DNA of 64,000 bases from Lineus longissimus. Taxonomy: Eukaryota > Nemertea > Pilidiophora > Heteronemertea > Lineidae. The stretch's first letter is position 1, and every line of letters begins with the position of its first letter. This document shows positions 55,323 through 64,000 of the stretch, one piece after another. Where the stretch lies: the NCBI RefSeq assembly GCF_910592395.1, contig NC_088326.1:4657001-4721000 (forward strand). The letters run 5' to 3'. Under the pieces are notes generated by a model that did no database searches, was not told the DNA's origin, and worked only from the letters and a program-made list of their open reading frames with translations. The translations under genes and the position numbers were made by a program.

Positions 55323-57431
55323 TTAAGTAAGTTGAAACCTTGCCAAATAAAGGTTGTGTGTTATAGTGCTGGAAATGAAACCGTTTTGGGATGGGGCAAG
55401 GATACATTCTTCACCTTTGTGAGCCAGTACGCATAATTCTGCATTTCTTTCAAGGTCAGGCCACCATGGCGGTAGGGGTGAGATATGTGGTATGACCAGA
55501 GAGAGTCTGATTGGCCTTTGGCATTCTTCTAGAATGAACTTTATTAGTGGGCCGGCCATTGCGTGTGGGGGAAAACAGTAGTAGTTTTCTTTTGGATCCA
55601 GAGTTTTGGCAAAACAGTTCACTCCCGCGCTGCCTGGTAGAGGAAACGGAGTGTAATGTGGCAGGGCTTCGCCCTTGTCGTCTAATTGTACATTTGAATC
55701 GAGGGACATTAGGTCAAAGGTGTGTGGTCCGTATCTGTTTTGTACTATTTTCCATTGATGTGGAGACAACATGGAATCGAGTTTGGACAGTTTGCGTGAG
55801 GGAGTGTCGGCCGGGTTTTTGTTTGATTGTACGAAAAGAAGTTTTAGGTCGCAGTTTGCTGATACCGTGATTTCAAATATTTTCTTTAGTAACCTGTTTA
55901 GGTTTATGTCTTTTGCACCTTCGTGCTCCCATGCTTTCAGGAGCGCCATGTTGTCCACGTATGCATCTACCCTTTTGTCTTTTAATTGATTTGAAACTGA
56001 GATCAACGTATTGAGAAGGGCTTCAGCTTCTTTGAGGTGAATGGGTCTGCTGTCTTCTTTGGGAAAAAAGTCGCCAATTTTCATCTCGCCAATGACGCCA
56101 CCCCATGCGAATTTTGAAGCGTCTGAGGCAAGAGTGATTGAAAAGTGTCGCTCTTTTCTCCAGGGAAGCAGACGAACATTTTCCTCAAATATAAACTTCC
56201 ACGCTTCGATCTCTTCTCTCAGTTTGCCCGATATCGGGATTGGTCTTGAAGATTTGCCTGCCACAGAGATGGCGACAGCCATTTCTCTGATGAATAGTTT
56301 TGCGCCTGGAATGCATAGCTGGAAAGATATGCATTTCCCCATAAACCTTTGTATGATCTTAATGTGGACCGTGGACTGAGCGAGCAATGTGTTCATGAGG
56401 TTTTTGAAGGATTCTAATTTCGCGGTCGGAATTGAGAAATGCATTTCCACCGAATGAAGCAGAAAGCCAAGATGTTTTAGCACTTGAGTAGGAACCCAGG
56501 TTATTTTATAAAAGGCGAAAGTATATCCTAGCAACGAGAGGGTGGCGGTGGATGTGTATAAGGATATACCCGTGCTATTGAATTGGGATGGGGATTTTGT
56601 TACTTGCGAGGGGCCAAGGAATCTGTCGTCTAAGTACTGAAACGTAGTTATGCCCCTAGTCCTTAAATATTCTGTAGCCTGCATGCCTGTGGTTTGGTAG
56701 ATATATGGACTCAGTTTGAATCCAAAAGGAAGGGTTGTGTGAATGAAATACCAGCCACCCCATTCTATTCCGAAATAGGTTTGGGAGTTTTCTGATAATG
56801 AAATGCCGTCGTAGGCGGATTTTTCGTCTGTACTTGCCATGAAATCTCCCTTGGAGATTTGTTTCTGAATAATGGGAAGTGATTCTAAGTTGAAGCTAAT
56901 TGGGGTTATGAATAAGTTAAGAAATCTCTCATCGTGACACAGCCTGTTTTTGTTGGTTTGTGGAACCATAATCAAGGGCATTACTAAATGTGGTGGATTT
57001 ACTTCTCCAACTTTCCCCAACAGTCTTAACGACCCATTCTTCAATTTTTCAGTAATTTGTTGAGTGATTTCGGCCTTGAATGATTCACAGGATTTGTGAT
57101 TCTTGAAGATTTCTGGAGGAGGAGTGTCATGGTTATAAGACTTCCCTTTGAAGTTTCCTTTGAAGTGTTTAAAGTATTTCGTTATGTCTACACCGTTGTT
57201 TATCCAATCCATCACGAGTTTGGACGAGTCATTATCAACTGAGTCAGTAACAAATTTCCAATTTTCTTTTTGAGAGTGCAACATGCCAGCAACAAAACTA
57301 TTTGGATCTCTGAAAGGAAAAGCTTGTAGCAGTGTTTCCCAGTTGCTTTCTGTGAGGTCTTCGTTTTCAATTGGTAGTTTTTTCTCGGGTGGAGTGGGGA
57401 GGGGGTGTCCCCTGCAATTTTTCCATGTCAC
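55323..57431 (-). CDS. Ngaro reverse transcriptase / RNase H (702 codons, open)
   Basis: RT segments: VGEVNPPHLVMPLIMVPQ, KNRLCHDERFLNLFI, DFMASTDEKSAYDGI (first catalytic Asp), LPFGFKLSPYIYQ and TFQYLDDRFLGP (YLDD box). RNase H follows: TLASDASKFAWGGVIG (Asp), KEAEALLNTL (Glu), DAYVDNMALLKAW (Asp) and NPADTPSRKLSK (Asp). A conserved tail (NCFAKTLDPKENYYCFPPHA, then AGPLIKFILEE) ends the frame. It copies element RNA into circular DNA. The frame is continuous, and upstream of the first Met it extends to a 'ttttttttag' acceptor at 57498, suggesting it is reached by splicing. The only intact enzyme ORF of any mobile element in the window. Confidence 0.9.
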   Translation of the reverse strand: MTWKNCRGHPLPTPPEKKLPIENEDLTESNWETLLQAFPFRDPNSFVAGMLHSQKENWKFVTDSVDNDSSKLVMDWINNGVDITKYFKHFKGNFKGKSYNHDTPPPEIFKNHKSCESFKAEITQQITEKLKNGSLRLLGKVGEVNPPHLVMPLIMVPQTNKNRLCHDERFLNLFITPISFNLESLPIIQKQISKGDFMASTDEKSAYDGISLSENSQTYFGIEWGGWYFIHTTLPFGFKLSPYIYQTTGMQATEYLRTRGITTFQYLDDRFLGPSQVTKSPSQFNSTGISLYTSTATLSLLGYTFAFYKITWVPTQVLKHLGFLLHSVEMHFSIPTAKLESFKNLMNTLLAQSTVHIKIIQRFMGKCISFQLCIPGAKLFIREMAVAISVAGKSSRPIPISGKLREEIEAWKFIFEENVRLLPWRKERHFSITLASDASKFAWGGVIGEMKIGDFFPKEDSRPIHLKEAEALLNTLISVSNQLKDKRVDAYVDNMALLKAWEHEGAKDINLNRLLKKIFEITVSANCDLKLLFVQSNKNPADTPSRKLSKLDSMLSPHQWKIVQNRYGPHTFDLMSLDSNVQLDDKGEALPHYTPFPLPGSAGVNCFAKTLDPKENYYCFPPHAMAGPLIKFILEECQRPIRLSLVIPHISPLPPWWPDLERNAELCVLAHKGEECILAPSQNGFISSTITHNLYLARFQLT

Positions 57432-57498
57432 TTCGTTTTTCTGTGCTGATGCTTTTATGGGGTCGAAGTCGGGGTTGGTTTCCCATTCGGGGATTACC

Positions 57499-57840
57499 TA
57501 AAAAAAACAACCAAAAAAGAAAAAAAAAATTTTTATTATTATTTATATTATTATTATTATTATTTCATTTTTTTTAAATTTTTTTTTTAAATTTAAATTT
57601 AAATTTTTCTTTTTGCAGGGGACACCCCTTACCCCACTCCCGCGAAGCGTGTGCTTCTGGAGCTTAGGAGCTCCTGGAAGTGAGATTCGGAGAGTCCTTG
57701 ATTATTTTGGGAAGGACCTTTGAACTATTTTTTTTTTCTATTTATTTATTTTTTCTCTAGTGTCTCAGAGGGAAGGTTCTAATTTCCCCATTAGTTTCTT
57801 GTTTAAGAATTTTATCTTTCTTTCAATTTTTCATGATCGG
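57499..57840. other. AT-rich linker between Ngaro gag and RT frames
   Basis: Long A/T homopolymer tracts (57500-57605) and a TTTATTTATTTTTT run near 57740. It probably functions as an intron or 3' part of the gag unit. No coding signal. Confidence 0.45.
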
Positions 57841-58880
57841 TTATTTTTCCTCAGAATTTGCCGATAAAGCCGCGATTTTTGGGCATTTATCCAGGAAGTG
57901 TTCCGTGGATTTACAGACATAGCATTGCCTTGGCCTTGGGTTTCCTCGACTAATACTTCCCCTATAGAAATTGTTCCTACCCCTGTTTTGGAAGCCTCTC
58001 CCCCACGTTGGACCATTAAAATTGTTGCCTAGTGTGGTGGAGGGGCCCACCATCTTTGAGGTTGCCAGTAGTTGTTCGGGCTTGAAGGGTTAGAATTATT
58101 TGTGAATTCATTATTTGAATCTTGAGTTGAGACTACATTTGTTGAGGGCGAGGACACTTTTTTGCTGATTTTCAACCAACTGTCAACGCTGGCATTTATT
58201 TTCTTAGCTACATCCGTACCAATCAATTTTATGACTAGCCCATGCAACGGGACTTTCATGTTGTCTTTAGCTCTGACGGCCTTGAGGGCCATTTTAAAGT
58301 GTTCTTTCTCGGCATGATTGTGAATCACCGCAGTGTCGTATAGCACTTCCAATGCTGCTATAAAGGGCCGAGTTAGTGGTGGTGATCCTGTCGGCTAATG
58401 CTCTCACCTGTGCTAGAGCCGTGTCCACTGTAACCTTTCCGGAGGTTTCCTTCCACGTTTTCATTTGTTGCTCTAAAACAGCAAGTCGTTTTATGCTCGT
58501 GGCATCCGCACTTTCCTCTGTTTCAGCCTGAAATTAATATGAGCAAGTGAATCCACATGCCTAGGACGATTTAACCTAACGTTTAGTGGTTTAACATTCT
58601 GATTGTTACTTTGAGTATGATGGTGTAGAGTTGTTGGCCGAAATTTGTTTCATGGGAGTAGAATTGACCCGGCTTATGTTCTTTCAGCTTCCATTTATAA
58701 TTGCCGACAAGAATTCAGTCTAAAGCTTGAATGGGCTGTCCCTGATCTGCAAGCGTTGTACGATTCCTATTAACCACCATCATCCCATTGAGCATTCATG
58801 GACTTGGATTTGATTTATTCGTTTACAGTTCTTGTTGGTTTTAATGAATTCAAGTCTGTTTTAACTGAGCCCGCTTAACG

Positions 58881-58913
<33 letters not shown>

Positions 58914-59692
58914 CACCCTTTTTCCCCCTTTATGAGCTTCCTCGTCAGGCTTGGCCTTTTCGTTTTGGTCCTTCTTCCCTTGGGGCTGTTTTTGCTTATG
59001 TGCTTGCGTTGGCGTAGGCATAGAATTTTTTTCGGTGGTGGGTCCGACGGGCATTCCCGGCAGGGTGGCCTCTTCGTTTGCAAATATGATTGCCGCATGA
59101 CACACCAGTCTCCTGTTGTTCATGTTGTCTTCTAGCCCTATAGCTTGCAGAGTGGCCTGTGGCGATTAAAATTTTTGTTAGAGTAAGAGTATAGCTTGGC
59201 CTATCCCGCTGAATTTTTAACGGATCTCATTTGCTCCTAAAAACCGTGAAGGTGCCTGCCGATCCATTAAGTCAATTATGCGGCTTTAGTTCAGACTTTA
59301 CACGAGGTAAAGACTCGATATTTAGTTACCAATCTTTTTTCATAAGGCTGTTTTCTTTTTCTTTTTCTAGGTTGCCATTTATTGATACCGAGGTTAGTCG
59401 TTCTCTAAAGATTTTTTAAAGAAATTTGTTTGCTTACCTCTAGGTCAAAGGCAGTTAATTTTTTGAATTCTTGAAATAGTTCGGCCGGACTGTAGCTGTG
59501 GAGAAGGTGTTTTTCTTTAAACGAAGCTAGGAGCTCAGGTGCACGGAGTGATGCTTCGATTGCTGTCTCGTCATACGCCCGGACTTTCCCTATCAGTTGT
59601 AGCAAGTCCTTCCCGTGAAGGTTAGCGTTCGCGTTCAGCCACAGGCGTGGCTTCAAACTGCTTGCCTGCTGCTGGTCATCGTGGCACGCCAT
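57841..59692 (-). pseudogene. Ngaro gag-like gene, three exons, CCHC zinc knuckle, frameshifted
   Basis: Exon 1 is 59692-59438 (85 codons, MACHDDQQQASSLKPRLW...), with a GTAAGC donor. Exon 2 is 59156-58917 (80 codons, Lys/Gln-rich end) with a CCACAG acceptor and GTGAGT donor. Exon 3 starts at 58527 (TTTCAG acceptor) with a coiled-coil-like TSIKRLAVLEQQMKTWKE. Exon 3 shows a frame change near 58390 (leading into FIAALEVLYDTAVIHNH) and another near 58030, before a Gly/Asn/Arg-rich stretch and a zinc knuckle CYVCKSTEHFLDKC (C-x2-C-x4-H-x4-C). All junctions are phase 0. Gag packages element RNA. Introns in DIRS-group elements are known from several animals, and here they are predicted from splice sites only. 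Confidence 0.65.
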
Positions 59693-60346
59693 GTTGACTG
59701 TTCTCCAATACGAGTAGAAGTGAGGTCGTCTGTGTTGGCTGTCGACATTTGAGGGGAAAGATTACGTCAATCTTTTCATTCCCTTGAAAGGTTTGACTTG
59801 AACCCGCCTGGCTGATGTAATGGTGTGGAACATATCCATTCAGCGCTTGCCTAGGACGGAGTGCGGTTACGCCTACCGTTTGTGCCAGGAGTGATGTAAC
59901 CATTTAATAAATTTGAGGCTCTTTTGCGTGCTTCATGTCTATTGGGCGTTGGTTGTTTTATTAGGTTCCAATCAATCTTGTCCGCCCTATCCGCGTGAAT
60001 TTTCACTGGGACTTAGAAGTCCTGGATAAGAGGGACAGACCAATTAGAACCGAGGCTTTGCCTATAATTTATATTATATTACAAGTTATTCTCCAAGTCT
60101 GACCGCCCGGCAGACTATTCTTGGCCCTTCTGAAGATAAGATTAATAAGTAAACTCTGTGGAAAAAAGGAACAAATTCTGTGGGCCCTCCAACATATCAG
60201 AATTAAAACATTGAGTTGAGAGGTGAGCTATTTAAACAATATTTAGCTCTTTAAACAATAAGAATCGAGTTCACACCGATAGTCACCCAGACATTTCGAG
60301 ATCGAGAATTGCTCATTTACGGTACTCTCCTTTTCATTATAGTTCT
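59693..60346. other. Ngaro 5' leader, proximal part
   Basis: Between the gag ATG (59692) and the hairpin array. One isolated GTCTG...CAGAC hairpin sits at 60097-60115. No coding exon recognised. Confidence 0.45.
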
Positions 60347-60557
60347 GTCTGAGCACCGAGCAGACTTATAGATTATGTTTATTTTTGGTTCGAACACCCA
60401 GCGAACCTGATTATATTCTCTAATGTCTGATCCACCCAGCAGACTAGACTATTTTATCTTTAGTGCGATCCAGCGGATCTCTGATTATTTTCTCTAATGT
60501 CTGACCACCCAGCAGACTAGTTTATTTCATATCTTTGGTCCGATTACCAAGCGAACC
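60347..60557. repeat. Array of six short hairpins at ~38-bp spacing in the Ngaro leader
   Basis: Hairpins start at 60347, 60387, 60425, 60465, 60499 and 60537. Stems alternate between GTCTG/CAGAC and GGTTCG/CGAACC types with an ACCACCCAG-like loop, and the one at 60465 is GATCC-AGC-GGATC. AT-rich linkers separate them. Paired changes keep the stems closed (for example GTCTG..CAGAC versus GGTTCG..CGAACC), which argues for selection on base pairing. Confidence 0.65.
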
Positions 60558-60617
60558 ACTTATTATTTTGAATACTTTTTGTTACAAGTGAGGTCCTAGA
60601 TAAGGTCTGCGCTGTTC

Positions 60618-60688
60618 GCTTCCTCACGAAAGAATGACTGGACTACGAGAATTACGCAGGTAGCGCCGTCTGGTGTTAACTTAGGATA
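60618..60688 (-). repeat. Ngaro split direct repeat A1 (5' end of element)
   Basis: 71 bp matching A2. The sequence to its right (GAGCACTCAGTG...) is host DNA and the element's left border on the minus strand. Confidence 0.88.
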
Positions 60689-62026
60689 GAGCACTCAGTG
60701 TAACGAAGACGACCAATTACTGTTTTTGGTGTACCTACCAAAAAACAGAAGTCGATCTGCTTCGCATCATCGACTCTGCCAAGCCTTATCTTTGGAGCCT
60801 TGCACTCATTGATATAGAGTGACAGTGGTATGAATTCAACACGAATTTTCAAGAGCGCACATTCGCATATTCACCGATCAAAATAAACTGAAAACAAAAT
60901 TTTATTGTAAGCAGCTCTGTAACGTTTTTTAGACGTGCTCGATGGTCAATCAATGACTTACTAAAATCAGTATAATCCATTGCCTAATCTATATCATACA
61001 CCATACATACATGCCAGCTCGCAGTTTCCATACCATTTTTGAGCAGAAATACTAACCTGCTTGACTCGTACAGGTTTTTCATAATTATAAATGTCACTGT
61101 CATTTTGGGCTGTAGTGCTAAACTAATGGACCGATTTCTTCAAAGTTTGGATTTTCGTACATCTGATTTTGGGACCCAACTTAATTTTTGGGTAAGAGAT
61201 TCGCAAATCAAGAAAATATATTTTTTTCAAAACGCAACTTGAAACATTTGAAGAGATAGATGAAAAATAGCCTGACGAGTTTATCAAAGTTCGTCGATAA
61301 TTAAGCAGTACAGAGCGGAAAATGTCAAAAATCAATGCATTACGTCAATGTATACGAATAAGTACAAACAAAATATTTCGTAACCATGGTGACTGAAATA
61401 GGAAAATCCTCTTGGGTACAAAAATTCAGTGTTTTGCGTAGCATTTACATATTCATAGCGGTTAGATGGCAAAAAATAGCCGTCAGTGGAGCATTTTCAG
61501 ATTGACGTGTGTGACAACGTTTCAGGTTCTGAAATTAACGACCCTAGGGCCATTAACAAGATACCAAAACCGATTTAGATCGATCCAGATCGGTCTAACG
61601 TTGGTCTGCCTTGTATAAACTCGCGTGAATGTGATCTGGTCTGGTTGGACTTGCGTCATCGTTGTGATTCGGACTGGTTGTGGTCTGGTCGAGTTCAGTT
61701 TGGTTGGGCCCCTGTAAACAGCTCATATAATATCTTAAAGCGAACTTCGTACAAGCATTACGATGCCCTAACCGCTCCTCAGTCGGTTCCAGAGCGATTG
61801 ATGCATAATCAAGTCATGCGCAAGATTCTGAATGGAACTCCTTGTGCTGGCCCTATTGTCAACATGTTCATCAGGCCGAGTTAACAGAAAATGAGAAGGT
61901 CCTTTTCCACCACCCGAGAAAACCTAAAACGTAGGCCGCAACATTGGTCGTGCGAAATCTCCTTTCATCTTTGTTTGCTGTAAGGGAAAAAAAGCTGTCT
62001 CGTGATTTAGGCGTTTGTATCAAAAG
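60689..62026. other. Intergenic, no gene recognised
   Basis: Includes a stretch rich in GGTCTGGT/GATC words (61560-61720) that looks like a low-complexity expansion. An open frame at 61645-61884 has no recognisable motif. Confidence 0.4.
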
Positions 62027-62544
62027 TTAAGGTGGAACAGCACGATTATATGATTTGAAGCAACAACTTAATGATTCTCTGAATACTTCGCGCAGATCGT
62101 TTCTGTATTTCGCACCGCCCCCTATACAGTACATATAAAAATTAATTGCATAGTTGAAAAGCCACAGATTTACTACAACGAAGACCTGGACGAGATAGCG
62201 CAGGTTCCAATAGACATCATCCATTTTGTAAATCTCCCCGATAGCTGGTAGATCCATCATCATATAGTACAGTCGATATGGAAGTGACGTCACGCAATAT
62301 GCCAGGCTCACAAGTATGAGCATGCGCGTTAGGTGTTGTTGTTTCCCCTGACCTTGACCTTCTCTGGTAGTTCCGCTCATCTTTGCCCGTTGTGCAGATG
62401 CCTTTTTAATCGTGACAATAATGACTAGATTTGCCCCGATAATGACGCCGAACGGGCCGAAAGTCGCCATAAACATTTGTGCCAATGAGGCAACAATCTC
62501 GATTTGTGGGTATTCTGGGACTTGGATGATGAGAACTTCAGTGC
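62027..62544 (-). CDS. Rhodopsin-family (class A) GPCR, 3' exon (TM5-TM7)
   Basis: An acceptor (tttttctcag) at 62545-62546 opens an exon of about 172 codons ending TAA at 62027. It covers part of extracellular loop 2, TM5 (FGPFGVIIGANLVIIVTI), a basic loop 3 (KKASAQRAKM ... HLTRM), TM6 (LILVSLAYCVTSLPYRLYY), TM7 (VFVVVNLWLFNYAINFYMY) and a Cys-containing tail (SLSCCFKSYN). The usual TM6 CWxP reads YCVTSLPYR and NPxxY reads N-x-x-INFYMY, as in several peptide-receptor groups. The ligand is unknown. Upstream exons should lie to the right. A TM4-like stretch (LAGMLFGTIVCLIPSYF, about 62840-62790, minus strand) may be one of them, but its splice borders are not convincing. Confidence 0.72.
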
Positions 62545-64000
62545 CTGAGAAAAATATAATGATATTTTTTACGTTAACGAAAACGAGGCCACGTAGGCTA
62601 TATTCAAACTTTCCTTTGGGTTTTCTGGCTTCTCGCGCATGCTCATGTGAGAGACTGCATCGGGGGCCGGCTGATCCAGGAGTTGATACTGTTGATACTA
62701 GTTGCAATTATGAGTGCAGCACGAGTTGTGATTTGGTTTGTGACATTCATTCGCAATTCCGAGGAACAAAATATTTGGACAGCAAACAAAATACGAAGGG
62801 ATAAGGCAAACGATTGTCCCAAACAACATCCCGGCCAATTGGTCATGCACTGGCATGTTGGGGCGAAACCACTGATCGCGATATAGCTTTCGGACCTATT
62901 TCCAAGAATGGCGCAGGTATAGCAGAATACACTTGTGAACTGGAAGCATATCGAGGTCGTGTCAGTGACGTGCGGGTTTGTTCATGTCGTCCCGATTTCA
63001 TGATGCTGCAGGTTGGGTGACCGATGATAACCGTGTAACGTGCATATCGCGATTTCCAGTGATGTTGTTTTGTGCTCTTTAGGTGTCCATTGTTTCTTTA
63101 GCTTACTGTTAGCGGCAGTTGATATTGTACATTGCATGAAAACTTGAATAAGACATGGCATAGGATGTTAATCCGTATCCATGTCATTTCAAAATATTTG
63201 ACTGTCTTAATTTGGCATGCGAGAGGCGGGCTAAACTTCTTAAATTCCTACACTCGCACCATGTTATCGACACTGCCATCATCTCCTGGATTAGCCTACC
63301 AGACATTTTTACCACATACTCTTAAAAAATTGTCAATAAAAACAACTAAAATTCTTGTAGTGCATATTGCACCAACTGGGAAATTAGTAACAATATCACT
63401 GAAACGAACCAGTATTTCGTTGTTGTTCTAGCAAAAGAAAATAGCAAAAAATGCCATTGTGGGATTAAAAGAATTACTATACTTCGATAGTGAACATGGT
63501 TGAAACAACTGATTTAACAGTCGGTGCAATAGAAAATACCATAGTAGTGAACAGTTAAGATCAAATAGTCTTTTTACAAAGCAATTAAACAAGTGCGTGC
63601 TCTTGCCTCTTTAGGGTGGTAAGATTCACGATTGGTGGAGTGTAAATTTAGTCCCTTGTAGTTAAGTTTGCATGTCGCAAGCATGGCAAACCAGGCAATT
63701 CAATCGAATGAGCCTAGGTTTTAGAGCGTGTCATTCCGTTTAAATTTAAAGGAAAGTATCTTCCTCATGAAATCATTCTGCGATATGCGAGGATTTAGAA
63801 ATATTGGCAAAAGAGTTGTGCATTACGCGATAGAGGGATATGGGTGGGGGGGGGGGGGGGGGGGGGTCTCCAGATCAGCAGTTGATTAACCGGGTAAATC
63901 ATAGCATGGCTGATTGCATCCTGGCTCGGGCAGTATTTCTTAATCGTAGTAGTTTCAACAAACGGGGGAATTTGAAAATAGCTTATAACGTCGAGCGGAA
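62545..64000. other. Probable GPCR intron and upstream sequence
   Basis: Apart from the TM4-like stretch mentioned for the GPCR, I see no exon. There is a roughly 22-bp G run at 63845-63867. The plus-strand frame at 63132-63431 has no recognised motif. Confidence 0.35.

Larger units (their letters stand above)
53053..60688 (-). mobile_element. Ngaro/DIRS-type tyrosine-recombinase retrotransposon
   Basis: On the minus strand the order is A1 (60688-60618), gag-like exons (59692-57841), RT/RNase H (57498-55323), tyrosine recombinase (55161-54078), B1 (53434-53362), A2 (53364-53294), about 170 bp, B2 (53125-53053). A1 and A2 are both 71 bp, and B1 and B2 both 73 bp, each pair nearly or fully identical. 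This A1-ORFs-B1-A2-B2 layout is the split direct repeat structure of Ngaro/PAT-type elements, which integrate through a recombinase instead of an integrase and leave no target duplication. Near-identical ends point to a recent insertion, although gag and the recombinase carry frameshifts. No hydrolase ORF was recognised. Confidence 0.9.

Noticed and set aside
62643-62886. Plus- and minus-strand frames upstream of the GPCR exon as separate genes
   Set aside because: The plus-strand frame is antisense to the GPCR region and has no motif. Only a TM4-like minus-strand stretch could matter, and its splice borders are unconvincing.
63132-63431. 99-codon plus-strand frame
   Set aside because: No signal peptide, domain, splice sites or conserved pattern, and the codon use resembles the AT-rich flank.

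Overview
This is eukaryotic, intron-bearing, repeat-rich DNA. Coding exons are short and bounded by GT/AG splice sites, there are no operons, and most of the window is intron or mobile element. Animal-type SLC23, SLC35G-like, trypsin and rhodopsin-family GPCR sequences, together with Ngaro, L2/CR1-like, mariner, Ginger-like and tRNA-SINE elements and many minisatellites, point to an invertebrate animal, most likely a marine one such as a lancelet, hemichordate, echinoderm or mollusc. The species cannot be fixed from the sequence. The main architecture is a large inverted duplication. Arm A (about 1206-18560) carries, on the minus strand, a trypsin-like gene start (1206-2541) and a complete 11-exon SLC23-type nucleobase/ascorbate transporter gene (5886-17170, 650 aa predicted). 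Arm B (about 20270-47160) carries, on the plus strand, a second complete 11-exon SLC23 gene (25631-43293, 624 aa predicted) and a decayed copy of the trypsin exon (47014-47170). The two SLC23 genes are head-to-head, with identical exon lengths for exons 2-10 and identical intron phases. The palindrome centre (18560-20270) holds a broken SLC35G/EamA transporter fragment and a MITE. It is flanked by the same minisatellite in opposite orientations. The arms were remodelled after duplication, and each arm serves as the empty site for insertions in the other. Arm B gained an L2/CR1-like LINE (22328-25260), an inverted-LTR-like element in intron 1, a 7-kb Ginger-like transposon with decayed integrase and OTU protease genes in intron 4, a mariner in intron 7, a 1.4-kb TIR element in intron 8, a Mutator-like MITE just after the stop codon, and a recent miniature element with two apparently identical 444-bp repeats. 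Arm A gained a tRNA-derived SINE, a LINE 3' tail and a minisatellite built from the 3' splice site of exon 6. Homologous intronic minisatellites differ strongly in copy number between the arms. Right of the palindrome lie a truncated LINE (47640-48610), poorly characterised DNA (48.6-53 kb), a 7.6-kb Ngaro/DIRS-type tyrosine-recombinase retrotransposon (53053-60688, minus strand) with textbook A1 / B1-A2-B2 split direct repeats, and finally the 3' exon of a rhodopsin-family GPCR (62027-62544, minus strand). The genes likely to function are the two SLC23 genes, the partial trypsin-like gene and the GPCR exon. Every mobile-element coding region seen carries at least one frameshift or stop, except the Ngaro RT/RNase H frame.
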